DNA from: Comamonas koreensis
GTDB lineage: Bacteria > Pseudomonadota > Gammaproteobacteria > Burkholderiales > Burkholderiaceae_C
DNA length: 64,000 nucleotides
Direction: 5' to 3'
NCBI RefSeq assembly: GCF_021026195.1
Contig: NZ_JAJNCT010000007.1
Span: forward strand, 1-64,000
Part shown: positions 32,897-42,978 of the stretch, one piece after another
Numbering within the stretch: position 1 is the stretch's first letter
Layout: each line of letters begins with the position of its first letter
Notes under the pieces: model-generated
Seen by the model: only the letters and a program-made list of their open reading frames with translations
Databases searched by the model: none
Told to the model about the DNA's origin: nothing
Translations under genes and position numbers: made by a program

Positions 32897-34900
32897 ATGT
32901 CCCTCCTGCCCCACCAACTCGAACTGCTCTCCCCGGCCCGTGATGCCGATATCGGTATGGAAGCCATCAACCATGGCGCCGATGCCGTCTATATCGGAGG
33001 TCCGGCCTTTGGCGCACGCGCCACGGCGGGCAATGACATCCGCGACCTGGAGCGCCTGATCAACCATGCGCACCGCTTTGGCAGCCGCATCTTCATCACG
33101 CTCAACACCATCCTGCGCGATGATGAGCTCGAAGGCGCACGCCAGATGGCCTGGCAGGTCTACGAGGCGGGCGCCGATGCGCTGATCATCCAGGACATGG
33201 GCCTGCTGGAACTGGACCTGCCGCCGATCCAGCTGCATGCCTCCACCCAGAGCGATATCCGCACGCCCGAGAAAGCCCGCTTTCTGCAGGATGCCGGCCT
33301 GTCGCAGATCGTGGTGGCGCGCGAGCTGGATCTGAAACAGATTTCCGCCGTGCGTGCCGCGACCGACCCGGCCCGCACGACGATTGAATTCTTTGTCCAT
33401 GGCGCCCTGTGCGTGGCCTACTCGGGCCAGTGCTACATCACCCATGCCCACACCGGCCGCAGCGCCAACCGGGGCGATTGCAACCAGGCCTGCCGCCTGC
33501 CTTACGAGGTGCTGGACGCCCAGGGCCGCATCATTGCGCATGAAAAGCATGTGCTGTCGATGAAGGACAACAACCAGAGCGACAACCTGCGCGCGCTGAT
33601 CGATGCCGGTGTGCGCAGCTTCAAGATCGAGGGGCGCTACAAGGACATGGGCTATGTGAAGAACATCACCGCCCACTACCGCAAGCTGCTCGACGAGATC
33701 ATCGAAGAGCGCGAGTTCTCGGATGCGCCGCTGGCGCGTTCCTCCTCGGGCCGCACCAGCTTCAGCTTCACCCCCGATCCGGACCAGAACTTCAACCGCG
33801 AGTTCACCGACTACTTCGTCAATGGCCGCAAGGACGATATCGGCGCCTTTGACACCCCCAAGACCCCGGGCCGCGCCATTGGCTGGGTCACCAAGGTGGG
33901 CGAGAACTTTGTCGAGCTCGAAGCCTCCAGCCGCGACACTGTGCTGCACAACGGCGATGGCCTGTGCTACTACGACCTGCAAAAAGAGCTGGTTGGCATG
34001 CAGATCAACCGCGCCGAATCGGTGGATGCGAAGAAATCGCTGTGGCGCGTGTTCCCCAAGGACCCGATTGCCGGCTTCAAGGACCTGCGCAAGGGCCTGG
34101 AAGTGAACCGCAACCGCGACATGGCCTGGGTGCGCACGCTGGACAAAAAGTCCAGCGAGCGCCGCATTGGCCTCTGGGCCCAGCTCGGTCAGACCCCGGA
34201 CGGCTTTGCACTGACCCTGACCGATGACGACGGCTTTGTCGGCAGCGCCAGCCTGGTGCAGCCGCACCAGCCCGCCACCGACAGCGAACGGGCCGAGGCG
34301 GCCTTGCGCGACCAGCTGGGCCGCTTTGGCGCCACCATTTTCTCGGTGCATGACATCAGTCTGCAGCTGGACCAGCCCTGGTTCATCCCGGCTTCGGCCC
34401 TGAACCAGCTGCGCCGCGATGCCGTCGCTGCGCTGGAAGCGGCCCGCGAGGCCGGCTTTGTGCGCCTGCCGCGCGCGCTGCCGGTGGAGCCGCCTGCGCC
34501 CTTCCCGGAAGACACGCTGACTTATCTGTCCAATGTGTTCAACCAGAAGGCGCATGACTTCTATATGAAGCATGGCGTCAAGGTGATCGACGCGGCCTAC
34601 GAGAGCAAGGAAGAGGAAGGCGAAGTCTCGCTGATGATCACCAAGCACTGCGTGCGCTTCTCGATGAGCCTCTGCCCCAAGCAGGCCAAGGGCGTCATCG
34701 GCGTCAAGGGCACCATCAAGGCCGAGCCGCTGCAGCTGATCAATGGCAAGGAAAAACTGACCCTGCGCTTTGACTGCAAGCCCTGCGAGATGCATGTGGT
34801 GGGCAAGATGAAGCGCTCGGTGATCAACCAGCATGCCAAGGAGATGCAGGAGTTTCCGATGCAGTTCTACCGCACCCGCCCTGCGGTGGTGCGCAGCTGA
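32897..34900 (+). CDS. rlhA: Peptidase U32-family 23S rRNA C2501 hydroxylase-like protein
   Basis: The 667-residue protein has the U32 domain (residues 5-300) with the Cys set seen in VAYSGQCYIT, RSANRGDCNQACR and, near the C-terminus, LCPKQAKG and CKPCEM, which probably hold an Fe-S cluster, followed by the DUF3656-type collagenase-like domain. Length and C-terminus match E. coli RlhA (YdcP, 653 residues), which makes 5-hydroxycytidine in 23S rRNA, better than the shorter TrhP/YegQ. It is monocistronic. Confidence 0.88.
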   Translation: MSLLPHQLELLSPARDADIGMEAINHGADAVYIGGPAFGARATAGNDIRDLERLINHAHRFGSRIFITLNTILRDDELEGARQMAWQVYEAGADALIIQDMGLLELDLPPIQLHASTQSDIRTPEKARFLQDAGLSQIVVARELDLKQISAVRAATDPARTTIEFFVHGALCVAYSGQCYITHAHTGRSANRGDCNQACRLPYEVLDAQGRIIAHEKHVLSMKDNNQSDNLRALIDAGVRSFKIEGRYKDMGYVKNITAHYRKLLDEIIEEREFSDAPLARSSSGRTSFSFTPDPDQNFNREFTDYFVNGRKDDIGAFDTPKTPGRAIGWVTKVGENFVELEASSRDTVLHNGDGLCYYDLQKELVGMQINRAESVDAKKSLWRVFPKDPIAGFKDLRKGLEVNRNRDMAWVRTLDKKSSERRIGLWAQLGQTPDGFALTLTDDDGFVGSASLVQPHQPATDSERAEAALRDQLGRFGATIFSVHDISLQLDQPWFIPASALNQLRRDAVAALEAAREAGFVRLPRALPVEPPAPFPEDTLTYLSNVFNQKAHDFYMKHGVKVIDAAYESKEEEGEVSLMITKHCVRFSMSLCPKQAKGVIGVKGTIKAEPLQLINGKEKLTLRFDCKPCEMHVVGKMKRSVINQHAKEMQEFPMQFYRTRPAVVRS

Positions 34901-34925
34901 TCGCCGCTGCTTGCCAGCGTCCATA

Positions 34926-34964
34926 AAAAAAGCTGCAAGAGCTTCGCTCTGCAGCTTTATTTTC
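34926..34964 (+). terminator. Terminator after the U32-family gene
   Basis: An A run, then AGCTGCA-AGAGC, a TTCG-type loop and CTCTGCAGCT, followed by TTTATTTT. It also faces the converging MFS gene and may act on both strands. Confidence 0.8.
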
Positions 34965-35035
34965 ACCAAGGTCCAGGCACCAAGGTCAATCCTTGGCCTG
35001 GCTGCCCGCAATGGACAGTCCCTTGATAAAACCGG

Positions 35036-36388
35036 TCAGGCGCCTAACTCCGCGCCTTCACGCGTCTCCAGTGCTCGGTTGATGCCCAGGGCCGCCAAGG
35101 TACAGACGGCGCCCGACAGCAGATACAGGCAGACAGCGATCAGCCCGAACTTGGCCGAGAGCCCCAGCGCCACCAGCGGCGCAAACGCGGCGCCCACCAG
35201 CCAGGCCATGTCGGTAGACAGGGCCGCACCGGTGTAACGGAAGCGGGACGAGAAGTTGGCGGTGACCGTGCCGGACGACTGGCCGTAGGACAGGCCCAGC
35301 AGCACAAAGCCGACAATAATAAAGAGGTTGTTACCGGTTATGCCGCTGGACAGCAGCTTGGGCGTAGCCAGGCTGAACAGCGCAATCAGCACCGCCATCG
35401 CGCCCAAGGTGTTGCGCCGGCCATAGCGATCGGCCAGCTTGCCCGAGGCCACAATCGCCAGCGCCGCACAGAAGGCACCCAGGATCTGTACGAGCAGCAC
35501 ATGCACGATGGGCTGTGGGGAGTACAGCGAAATCCAGGACAGCGGGAACACAGTGACCAGGTGGAACAGTGCAAAGCTGGCCAGTGCCGCAAAGGCGCCG
35601 ATAGCCACGTGGCTGCCCTCCTCGTCGATCAGACGGGTGACGCTGACGGGCTCGAGCTCTCGCTCCTGCATCGCCTGGGCATAGGTCTGCCCCACCACCA
35701 GCTGCAGCCGCGCAAACAATGCCACAACGTTCACTGCAAAGGCCACATAAAACGGATAGCGCCAGCCAAAGTCGAGAAACTCGGCTTTGGACAGGGCGCT
35801 GTACAGGTAGGCAAACAGCCCTGCGGCCAGCACAAAGCCCAGCGGCGCGCCCAATTGGCCGATCATCGCGTACCAGCCCCGGCGGTTGCTGGGCGCATTC
35901 ATTGCCAGCAGCGACGGCAGGCCATCCCAGGAACCACCCAGTGCCAGGCCTTGGGCAAAACGGAACAGCGCCAGCAGCCAGATGGCCGTGCGGCCCAGAA
36001 CGTCATACCCGGGTAAAAATGCGATACCGACGGTGGCAACACCGAGCAAAAACAGGGCCACTGTCATTTTGGCGGCACGTCCCCAACGGCGCTGGATGGC
36101 CATGGAAATGGCGGTGCCCACCGGTCGGGCAATAAAAGCGATGGAAAAGACGGCAAATGACAGCAAGGTGCCATTGAGCTGCGAAAAGTTGGGGAAAAAG
36201 ACGCTTGGAAAGACCAAGACCGCCGCTATGCCAAAGACGAAAAAATCAAAATACTCTGACGAACGACCGATAATGACGCCGACCGCGATCTCGCCAGGTG
36301 TTACATCTTCATCAGAATGGGCACGGGAACGGGGATCAGCACCGGGGGTGCCGCCGACAGGAGATGCTGTGTAACCGAGACTACTCAT
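35036..36388 (-). CDS. MFS transporter, metabolite:H+ symporter type
   Basis: The 450-residue protein has 12 predicted transmembrane helices and the MHS-type features of proline/shikimate/alpha-ketoglutarate carriers: an N-terminal GRSSEYFDFFVFG segment, RPVGTAISM with RRWGR after helix 2-3, and KLADRYGRRNT in the middle loop. The substrate is unknown. AAGGAAGGAG precedes the ATG by nine bases. It is divergent from the cyo operon. Confidence 0.88.
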   Translation of the reverse strand: MSSLGYTASPVGGTPGADPRSRAHSDEDVTPGEIAVGVIIGRSSEYFDFFVFGIAAVLVFPSVFFPNFSQLNGTLLSFAVFSIAFIARPVGTAISMAIQRRWGRAAKMTVALFLLGVATVGIAFLPGYDVLGRTAIWLLALFRFAQGLALGGSWDGLPSLLAMNAPSNRRGWYAMIGQLGAPLGFVLAAGLFAYLYSALSKAEFLDFGWRYPFYVAFAVNVVALFARLQLVVGQTYAQAMQERELEPVSVTRLIDEEGSHVAIGAFAALASFALFHLVTVFPLSWISLYSPQPIVHVLLVQILGAFCAALAIVASGKLADRYGRRNTLGAMAVLIALFSLATPKLLSSGITGNNLFIIVGFVLLGLSYGQSSGTVTANFSSRFRYTGAALSTDMAWLVGAAFAPLVALGLSAKFGLIAVCLYLLSGAVCTLAALGINRALETREGAELGA

Positions 36389-36575
36389 ACAAAAGCTCCT
36401 TCCTCAAGCTGTTACCGGCCTGCTGAGACCGTACCTTTACCAGGAGCCTAGCTGGGTACTTTCTGAGAGGGCGTAGGACAAAATGTCCAATCGACAGGCC
36501 TGCCTCTAGCATTTACATTTGGGGGGATTTTGCAATCCATGTTTATACCTAAGCGCGCTTGCCGTGCCCTTTCGC
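36389..36575. promoter_or_regulatory. Divergent promoter region, MFS gene and cyo operon
   Basis: No gene of normal size fits. A 14-codon frame starts at 36539 and overlaps the cyoA start in another frame; a G-rich sequence precedes it, so a leader peptide is possible but weakly supported. TTTACATTTGG near 36511 is the most AT-rich stretch. Confidence 0.4.
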
Positions 36576-37631
36576 ATGCCTGATCTGAAAAAACTTCACG
36601 GGCCCTCACGGCTCGTTGCGGCGTTACTGGTTGCCGCCAGCCTTGCAGGCTGTAACACCGTCGTTCTCAACCCTGCGGGTGACGTGGCGGCGCAATCCGG
36701 CAATCTGGTGATCATCGCCACCTTGCTGATGCTGATCATCATCGTTCCGGTGATCGTGCTGATCCTCTTGTTCGCGTTCAAGTACCGCGAAAGCAATGAG
36801 CCCGCGGACTACGATCCAGAATGGCACCACTCCACGGTGCTGGAACTGGTGATCTGGTCAGTACCGCTGTTGATCATCATCGCGCTGGGCGCCCTGACCT
36901 GGATCTACACCCACAAGCTCGACCCCTACCGTCCTCTGGACCGCATTGACGCCAACCGCCCTCTGGCCGCTGACGTCAAGCCGCTGGAAGTCGAAGTGGT
37001 GGCCATGGACTGGAAGTGGCTGTTTATCTACCCCGAACAAGGCATTGCCACCATCAACGAACTGGCTGCGCCCGTGGACCGTCCGATCCGCTTCAAGCTG
37101 ACGGCCACCACTACGATGAACGCCTTCTACGTGCCTGACCTGGCCGGCATGATCTATGCCATGCCATCGATGCAGACGCAGCTGAATGCCGTGATCAACA
37201 AACCTGGCGTGTACAAGGGCATGAGCTCGCACTACAGCGGCTCGGGCTTTGCCGGCATGACCTTCAAGTTCCACGGCCTGAGCAATGGCGACTTCGACGC
37301 CTGGGTGCAAAAGGCCAAGACCGAAGGCGCCACCCTGGACCGTGCTGAATACGTAAAGCTGGAAAAGCCCAGCGAGCGCGATCCGGTCCGTCTGTTCGGC
37401 ACCGTTGACAACACCCTGTACCACGCCGTGCTCAACCGCTGCGTTGAAGCCGGCAAGATGTGCATGGACGAAATCATGGCCAAGGATGCGATGGCCAACA
37501 TCAAGGCCCGTGCAGCTGCAGGCAAGAGTGTTTCGCTGATCCCTGAAGACGACGTGTGCACGGTGGCCAATGCCCCTGCCGTGGTCGCCTCCCTGGGCGA
37601 GCAAGCGCCTGGCACCCCCGTGGCGCAGTAA
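36576..37631 (+). CDS. cyoA: Cytochrome bo3 quinol oxidase subunit II
   Basis: A 351-residue lipoprotein (lipobox LAGC, Cys26) with two transmembrane helices and a periplasmic cupredoxin domain. The CuA ligands of cytochrome c oxidases are replaced (SSHYSGSGFAGMTF), which identifies a quinol oxidase, and the C-terminal CyoA extension is present. The ATG at 36576 is chosen because it gives a proper lipoprotein signal; no strong Shine-Dalgarno is visible. It starts the cyoABCD operon. Confidence 0.95.
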   Translation: MPDLKKLHGPSRLVAALLVAASLAGCNTVVLNPAGDVAAQSGNLVIIATLLMLIIIVPVIVLILLFAFKYRESNEPADYDPEWHHSTVLELVIWSVPLLIIIALGALTWIYTHKLDPYRPLDRIDANRPLAADVKPLEVEVVAMDWKWLFIYPEQGIATINELAAPVDRPIRFKLTATTTMNAFYVPDLAGMIYAMPSMQTQLNAVINKPGVYKGMSSHYSGSGFAGMTFKFHGLSNGDFDAWVQKAKTEGATLDRAEYVKLEKPSERDPVRLFGTVDNTLYHAVLNRCVEAGKMCMDEIMAKDAMANIKARAAAGKSVSLIPEDDVCTVANAPAVVASLGEQAPGTPVAQ

Positions 37632-37661
37632 CCCCATCGAGAATTTTCAAAGAGACTCAAT

Positions 37662-39665
37662 ATGTCCGTAGCTACAAACGTAAGCCATGACCCGCTCCTC
37701 GGGCGGCTGACATGGAATGACATACCGATGGTGCATGAGCCCATCGTGTTGTGGACCTTTATCGCCGTGGTCCTGGGCGGCCTCGTGGTCGTTGCTGGTA
37801 TCACCAAGTTCAAGCTTTGGGGTCCGCTGTGGAAGAACTGGATCTGTTCCATCGACCACAAGAACATCGGGATCATGTACATGATCCTGGGCCTGGTCAT
37901 GTTCCTGCGCGGCTTTGCCGACGCGATCATGATGCGTGGCCAGCAGGCGCTGGCCGCCGGTGAATCGATGGGTTACCTGCCTCCGCACCACTACGACCAG
38001 ATCTTCACCGCCCACGGCGTGATCATGATCTTCTTCGTGGCCATGCCTTTTGTGACCGGCCTGATGAACTATCTGGTGCCGCTGCAAATCGGTGCGCGTG
38101 ACGTGGCCTTCCCGTTCCTGAACAACTTCAGCTTCTGGATGACCACCTCCGGCGCCGTGCTGGTGATGGCTTCGCTGTTCGTCGGTGAGTTCTCCACCCT
38201 GGGCTGGCTGGCACTGTCGGGTCTGGGCGAGTACCACCCGGGCGTGGGTCTGGATTACTACATCTGGGCGCTGCAGATTGCCGGGGTCGGGACGACCTTG
38301 TCCGGTATCAACCTGATCGTGACCATCATCAAGATGCGCGCACCTGGCATGAACCTGATGAAGATGCCTATCTTCACCTGGACCTCGCTGTGCACCAACG
38401 CGCTGATCGTGGCTTCCTTCCCGATCCTGACCGCTGTGCTGGTTCTGATGACCCTGGACCGCTACGTCGGCACCAACTTCTTCACCAACGAGCTGGGCGG
38501 CAACCCGATGCTGTATGTGAACCTGATCTGGATCTGGGGCCACCCAGAGGTCTACATCCTGATCTTGCCTGCTTTCGGCGTGTTCTCCGAAATCGTCGCT
38601 ACCTTCTCGCGCAAGCGCCTGTTCGGCTACACCTCGATGGTGTACGCGACCGTGTGTATCACCATCCTGTCCTGGCTGGTGTGGCTGCACCACTTCTTCA
38701 CGATGGGGTCTGGTGCCAGCGTGAACTCGTTCTTCGGCATCACGACGATGATCATCTCGATCCCGACCGGCGCCAAGATCTTCAACTGGCTGTTCACGAT
38801 GTACCGTGGCCGCATCAAGTTCACCGTGCCTATGCTGTGGACCGTGGGCTTCATGCTGACCTTCACCATCGGTGGTATGACCGGTGTGCTGCTGGCCGTG
38901 CCGCCTGCTGACTTCGTGCTGCACAACTCGCTGTTCCTGATTGCGCACTTCCACAACGTGATCATTGGTGGCGTCGTGTTCGCCGTGTTCGCCGGTATCA
39001 ACTACTGGTACCCCAAGGCCTTCGGCTACCGCCTCGACGAGTTCTGGGGCAAGGCATCGTTCTGGTTCTGGTTCGTCGGCTTCTGGGTGGCCTTCAGCCC
39101 GCTGTATGTGCTGGGCCTGATGGGTGTGACCCGCCGCGTCAACCATTACGAAGACACCTCGCTGCAGATCTGGTTCATCATCGCTGCGTTCGGCGCCGTG
39201 CTGATCGCTCTGGGTATCGCCTGCTTCTTCATCCAACTGTTCGTCAGCTACCTCAAGCGCGACCAGCTGCGTGATGTGACCGGTGACTGCTGGAACGGCC
39301 GTACCCTGGAATGGGCTACCTCGTCGCCTCCTCCACAGTACAACTTCGCCTTCACGCCAGCCGTGCATGACAGCGACGCCTGGTGGGACATGAAGAAGCA
39401 CGGCTTCAAGCGCAAGCTCGACGGTTTCGTGGAAATCCACATGCCCAAGAACACCGGCGCCGGCTTCGTGATCTCGATGATCGCCCTGGTCTTCGGCTTC
39501 GCCATGATCTGGCACATGTGGTGGATCGCTGGCATCAGCTTTGCCGGCATCGTGTTGGCCTCGATCATCCACACCTTCAACTACAAGCGTGACTACTACA
39601 TCCCTGCAAGCGAAGTAGCAGCCACCGAAGAAGAACGTACCCAACTGTTGGCCCGCCATGTCTAA
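37662..39665 (+). CDS. cyoB: Cytochrome bo3 quinol oxidase subunit I
   Basis: The 667-residue catalytic subunit reduces O2 to water and pumps protons. Visible landmarks are the quinone-site Arg/Asp in LRGFADAI, heme-ligand His in [19 protein letters not shown] with the cross-linked His-Tyr, LHHFFTMG for CuB and FHNVIIGG. Fifteen transmembrane helices are expected. It follows cyoA by 30 bases and overlaps cyoC by eight. Confidence 0.98.
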   Translation: MSVATNVSHDPLLGRLTWNDIPMVHEPIVLWTFIAVVLGGLVVVAGITKFKLWGPLWKNWICSIDHKNIGIMYMILGLVMFLRGFADAIMMRGQQALAAGESMGYLPPHHYDQIFTAHGVIMIFFVAMPFVTGLMNYLVPLQIGARDVAFPFLNNFSFWMTTSGAVLVMASLFVGEFSTLGWLALSGLGEYHPGVGLDYYIWALQIAGVGTTLSGINLIVTIIKMRAPGMNLMKMPIFTWTSLCTNALIVASFPILTAVLVLMTLDRYVGTNFFTNELGGNPMLYVNLIWIWGHPEVYILILPAFGVFSEIVATFSRKRLFGYTSMVYATVCITILSWLVWLHHFFTMGSGASVNSFFGITTMIISIPTGAKIFNWLFTMYRGRIKFTVPMLWTVGFMLTFTIGGMTGVLLAVPPADFVLHNSLFLIAHFHNVIIGGVVFAVFAGINYWYPKAFGYRLDEFWGKASFWFWFVGFWVAFSPLYVLGLMGVTRRVNHYEDTSLQIWFIIAAFGAVLIALGIACFFIQLFVSYLKRDQLRDVTGDCWNGRTLEWATSSPPPQYNFAFTPAVHDSDAWWDMKKHGFKRKLDGFVEIHMPKNTGAGFVISMIALVFGFAMIWHMWWIAGISFAGIVLASIIHTFNYKRDYYIPASEVAATEEERTQLLARHV

Positions 39666-40281
39666 TCACAACACCCTCGCCGGCGCGACCGGTACCCGTG
39701 ACTACTTCCTCAAGGAAGAACCGCACGTAGAAAATGGCACCGCTCTGGGCTTCTGGCTCTACCTGATGAGCGACTGCCTGATCTTTGCTGCCCTCTTCGC
39801 CACCTATGGCGCGCTGGGCCGCAACTATGCAGGTGGCGCCGGTGGTGCCGAACTGTTCGACCTGAGCCTGGTGGCCATCAACACCGCCTTGCTGCTGTTC
39901 TCGTCCATCACCTTCGGCTTTGCCATGCTGGCCAAGCAAAAGGGCTCGGTCAAGGGCACCGTGGTCTGGCTGATCATCACCGGCCTGTTCGGTGCTGGTT
40001 TCCTGGGCGTGGAACTGTATGAGTTTCACCACCTGATCCATGTGGGCGCTGGCCCGCAAAGCAGCGCCGCCATGTCGGCCTTCTTTGCACTGGTAGGCAC
40101 CCACGGTCTGCACGTGACCTTCGGTCTGGTATGGCTGGTGGTGCTGCTGCTGCAAATCGGCAAGCACGGCCTGACCCGTGAAAACAACCGCCGCCTAATG
40201 TGCCTGTCGATGTTCTGGCACTTCTTGGACGTGGTCTGGATCGGCGTCTTCTCCTTCGTTTATCTGATCGGAGTGCTGTAA
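39658..40281 (+). CDS. cyoC: Cytochrome bo3 quinol oxidase subunit III
   Basis: A 207-residue, five-helix subunit III; the family Glu lies in [10 protein letters not shown] and the C-terminal [17 protein letters not shown] is typical. It overlaps cyoB by eight bases and directly abuts cyoD. Confidence 0.97.
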   Translation: MSNHNTLAGATGTRDYFLKEEPHVENGTALGFWLYLMSDCLIFAALFATYGALGRNYAGGAGGAELFDLSLVAINTALLLFSSITFGFAMLAKQKGSVKGTVVWLIITGLFGAGFLGVELYEFHHLIHVGAGPQSSAAMSAFFALVGTHGLHVTFGLVWLVVLLLQIGKHGLTRENNRRLMCLSMFWHFLDVVWIGVFSFVYLIGVL

Positions 40282-40713
40282 ATGAGCGCACAACACAACC
40301 ACGCTGCACACGGCCATGACGACCACCACGGTCATGACGACGGCCCCCACAGCACCTTCTCGGGCTACATGATCGGCTTCTTCCTGTCGATCATCCTGAC
40401 GGCCATCCCCTTCGCCGTAGTGATGGGTGACGTGTTCGAAAACCGCACTACCACCGTGGTCGTGATCGCCTTCTTCGCGGTAGTGCAGATCATCGTGCAC
40501 ATGGTTTACTTCCTGCACATGAACGGCAAGATCGAAGGCGGCTGGACCCTGATGTCCACCATCTTCACGATCGTGTTCGTTGCGGTGACCTTGGCTGGTA
40601 CCTTGTGGGTCATGTACCACATGAACACCAACATGATGCCTGGCCACAACCACAACCCGACCGCCGTGACCCTGCAGCAACCTGCGGCCCAACAAGGCCA
40701 CACCAACCACTAA
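40282..40713 (+). CDS. cyoD: Cytochrome bo3 quinol oxidase subunit IV
   Basis: The 143-residue protein has three transmembrane helices and the CyoD motif VQIIVHMVYFLHM. Both ends are His-rich (HNHAAHGHDDHHGHDD at the N-terminus, a shorter set at the C-terminus), which is longer and more histidine-laden than in E. coli and could bind copper or other metals. It starts immediately after the cyoC stop. No cyoE follows. Confidence 0.95.
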   Translation: MSAQHNHAAHGHDDHHGHDDGPHSTFSGYMIGFFLSIILTAIPFAVVMGDVFENRTTTVVVIAFFAVVQIIVHMVYFLHMNGKIEGGWTLMSTIFTIVFVAVTLAGTLWVMYHMNTNMMPGHNHNPTAVTLQQPAAQQGHTNH

Positions 40714-40719
40714 GCTGTT

Positions 40720-41538
40720 TTGACCAACGAAACGCAACGGAATGCGCAGGGCCAGCCCCGGCATTCCGCACTTTTTCAGGCGATGCTCGCGACCGTGGGC
40801 ATCGCCTTGTTCTTGGGCCTTATCGCCTTGGGCACCTGGCAGGTCTACCGCCTGCAGTGGAAGCTGGACCTGATCGAACGGGTGGAGCGCCGGGTGCACA
40901 GCGCGCCCCAAGCGCTGCCCGCACTGGCCAGCTGGTCCCAGCTCGATGCCAAGGCGATGGAATACCAGCCCAGCAGCCTGCAAGGCCAGTGGCTGACCGA
41001 CAAGACCGTGCTGACCCAGGCCACCACGGTGCTGGGCTCCGGCTTTTGGGTGCTGACCCCGCTGCAGCAAGCCGATGGCAGCCAGGTGCTGGTCAACCGC
41101 GGCTTTGTGCCCGATACCCTGCGCCGTGACTGGGCAGGCGGCCCGCAGCTGACAGCGGCAACGCCCACCGGTAACGTCAAGGTGATCGGCCTGCTGCGCG
41201 CCACCGAGCCCAAAGGCGGTTTTCTGCGCGACAACGACCCACAAGCCGGGCGCTGGTTCTCCCGCGATGTGCAGGCGATTGCACAGGCCCAGGGCCTGAC
41301 GCAGGTGGCGCCGTTCTTCATCGACGAAGGCCTGCCTGATGGCAGCGCCGAAGTGGTGGGCGAGCAAAAGCGCAGCAGCGCCAGCGACCTGCAAAGCCAG
41401 CCATGGCCACGCGCCGGTCTCACGCAGGTGCGCTTTGTCAACAACCACCTGGTCTACGCACTGACCTGGTACGGCCTGGCACTGATGGTGGCAGGCGCCA
41501 CCTGGCTGGTGCTGCGCAAACGCAAGCGCACGCGTTAA
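40720..41538 (+). CDS. SURF1-family oxidase assembly protein
   Basis: The 272-residue protein has an N-terminal helix (GLIALGTWQVYRLQWK, the SURF1 GxWQ-R-xxK signature), a periplasmic domain with VNRGFVP and a C-terminal helix. SURF1 delivers heme a to aa3 oxidases in known cases, so its location directly behind a bo3 operon suggests a heme o insertion role. The TTG at 40720 lies six bases after cyoD; an ATG at 40783 would remove the cytoplasmic N-terminus. Confidence 0.9.
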   Translation: MTNETQRNAQGQPRHSALFQAMLATVGIALFLGLIALGTWQVYRLQWKLDLIERVERRVHSAPQALPALASWSQLDAKAMEYQPSSLQGQWLTDKTVLTQATTVLGSGFWVLTPLQQADGSQVLVNRGFVPDTLRRDWAGGPQLTAATPTGNVKVIGLLRATEPKGGFLRDNDPQAGRWFSRDVQAIAQAQGLTQVAPFFIDEGLPDGSAEVVGEQKRSSASDLQSQPWPRAGLTQVRFVNNHLVYALTWYGLALMVAGATWLVLRKRKRTR

Positions 41539-41619
41539 TCACCCTCAGACTTACCGGCGCCTGGCGGCGCCGGTAACACTGGCAGGCTCAAGGCCTGCCG
41601 ACTGCGGCACAATCGCACG

Positions 41620-42978
41620 GTGCCACTGTCCATCCCCTCCCCCTTTCAGGTCACCCACACCACCGACCGCCAGAACATGCAGCTGCTCATCCAGCTGCGC
41701 TGGCTGGCCGTGGTGGGCCAGGTGGTCACCATCTCGCTGGTCCGCTGGGGCTTTGACATCTACCTGCCGCTGTATGAGATGCTGGCCGTGCTGGCCGGGC
41801 TGGTCATCACCAACCTGATCTGCGTCTGGTGGCTGCGCTGGCGCCAGCACGACATCTCGTCGAGCGATCTCTTTGTGGCGCTACTCGCCGATGTGGGGGC
41901 GCTCAGCCTGCAGCTCTACCTCAGCGGCGGCGCCAACAACCCCTTCATCACCTTGTTCCTGCTCCAGGTCACCCTCGGGGCGGTGCTGCTCAAGCCCTTC
42001 TATGCCTGGGGCATCGTGGTGGTCACCGGCAGCTGCGCGGTAGCGTTGGCCTTTTTCTACCAGCCGCTGCAGATCATGAGCCACCGCAGCGGTGCCATGC
42101 ATGCGCTGTACCTGCTGGGCCTGCTGATCAGCTTCGGGCTCAATGCCATCCTGTTGGTCTCCTTCATCAACCGCATCATGTCCAACCTGCAGCTGCGCGA
42201 CGCACGCCTGGCCGACCTGCGCCAGCGCGCTGCCGAGGAAGAGCACATCGTGCGCATGGGCCTGCTGGCCAGCGGCGCAGCCCATGAGCTGGGCACACCG
42301 CTGTCGACCCTGGCGGTGATTCTGGGCGACTGGCAGCGCATGCCCTCGATCGCGCAAGACGGCGAGCTGATGGAGGACCTGCGTGAGATGGAGCACCAGG
42401 TGCAGCGCTGCAAATCCATTGTCACCGGCGTGCTGCTGTCGGCCGGCGAGACACGCGGCGACGCGCCCGAGACCACCACCCTGGTCACCTTCATGGACCG
42501 CGTGGCGGCGCAATGGCAAAGCCACCGCCAGCCCGGCAACTTTGTCTACCGCAAACAGGTGGCGCGCGATATCCCGATCATCTCGGATACCTCGTTGCAA
42601 CAGATGATTTTCAATGTGCTGGACAATGCGCTGGAGGCCTCGCCCGGCTTTGTCCAGCTGGTGGTCGAATGCCCCGCGCAGGACGATGCCCTGCTGGTGC
42701 TGCAGGTCACCGACAGCGGCCCGGGCTTCAAGCACGAGATCCTGGAACACCTGGGCAAGCCCTACCAGTCGACCAAACAACGCCCTGGCGGTGGCCTGGG
42801 CCTGTTTCTGGTGATGAACGTGGCCCGCTCGCTGGGCGGTCATGTCGAGGCCCGCAACCGCGAGCAGCACCTGGGCGGCGGTGCAGCTGTACGCATCAGC
42901 CTGCCGCTGGCCTCGATCGCCCTGGATGATGAACCACACCATGACGCAAACCCAAGAACGCCTGTTACTCCTGGTTGA
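41620..42978 (+). CDS. regB: RegB/PrrB-type redox-sensing histidine kinase
   Basis: The 452-residue kinase has six transmembrane helices with the quinone-binding heptapeptide GGANNPF (103-109), the H-box AAHELGTPLS (His222), and Cys264 in VQRCKSIV, equivalent to the redox-active cysteine of Rhodobacter RegB. N (NVLDNALEA) and G boxes (DSGPGFKHE, GGGLGLFL) follow. The start is taken as the GTG at 41620; an in-frame ATG lies at 41677. It overlaps regA and follows the quinol oxidase genes, whose quinone pool it would sense. Confidence 0.93.
   Translation: MPLSIPSPFQVTHTTDRQNMQLLIQLRWLAVVGQVVTISLVRWGFDIYLPLYEMLAVLAGLVITNLICVWWLRWRQHDISSSDLFVALLADVGALSLQLYLSGGANNPFITLFLLQVTLGAVLLKPFYAWGIVVVTGSCAVALAFFYQPLQIMSHRSGAMHALYLLGLLISFGLNAILLVSFINRIMSNLQLRDARLADLRQRAAEEEHIVRMGLLASGAAHELGTPLSTLAVILGDWQRMPSIAQDGELMEDLREMEHQVQRCKSIVTGVLLSAGETRGDAPETTTLVTFMDRVAAQWQSHRQPGNFVYRKQVARDIPIISDTSLQQMIFNVLDNALEASPGFVQLVVECPAQDDALLVLQVTDSGPGFKHEILEHLGKPYQSTKQRPGGGLGLFLVMNVARSLGGHVEARNREQHLGGGAAVRISLPLASIALDDEPHHDANPRTPVTPG

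Noticed and set aside
32063-35011. A 982-codon minus-strand frame opposite the U32-family gene and the Nudix regulator
   Set aside because: Mirror frame produced by high GC at third positions; it runs across two plus-strand genes with recognised domains and their intergenic operator flank.
36539-36583. 14-codon leader peptide overlapping the cyoA start
   Set aside because: The G-rich upstream sequence is a poor ribosome site at this distance and the peptide has no run of a single amino acid to suggest attenuation.
37647-39659. A 670-codon minus-strand frame opposite cyoB
   Set aside because: His/Asp/Gln-rich antisense artefact of a highly conserved membrane protein gene.
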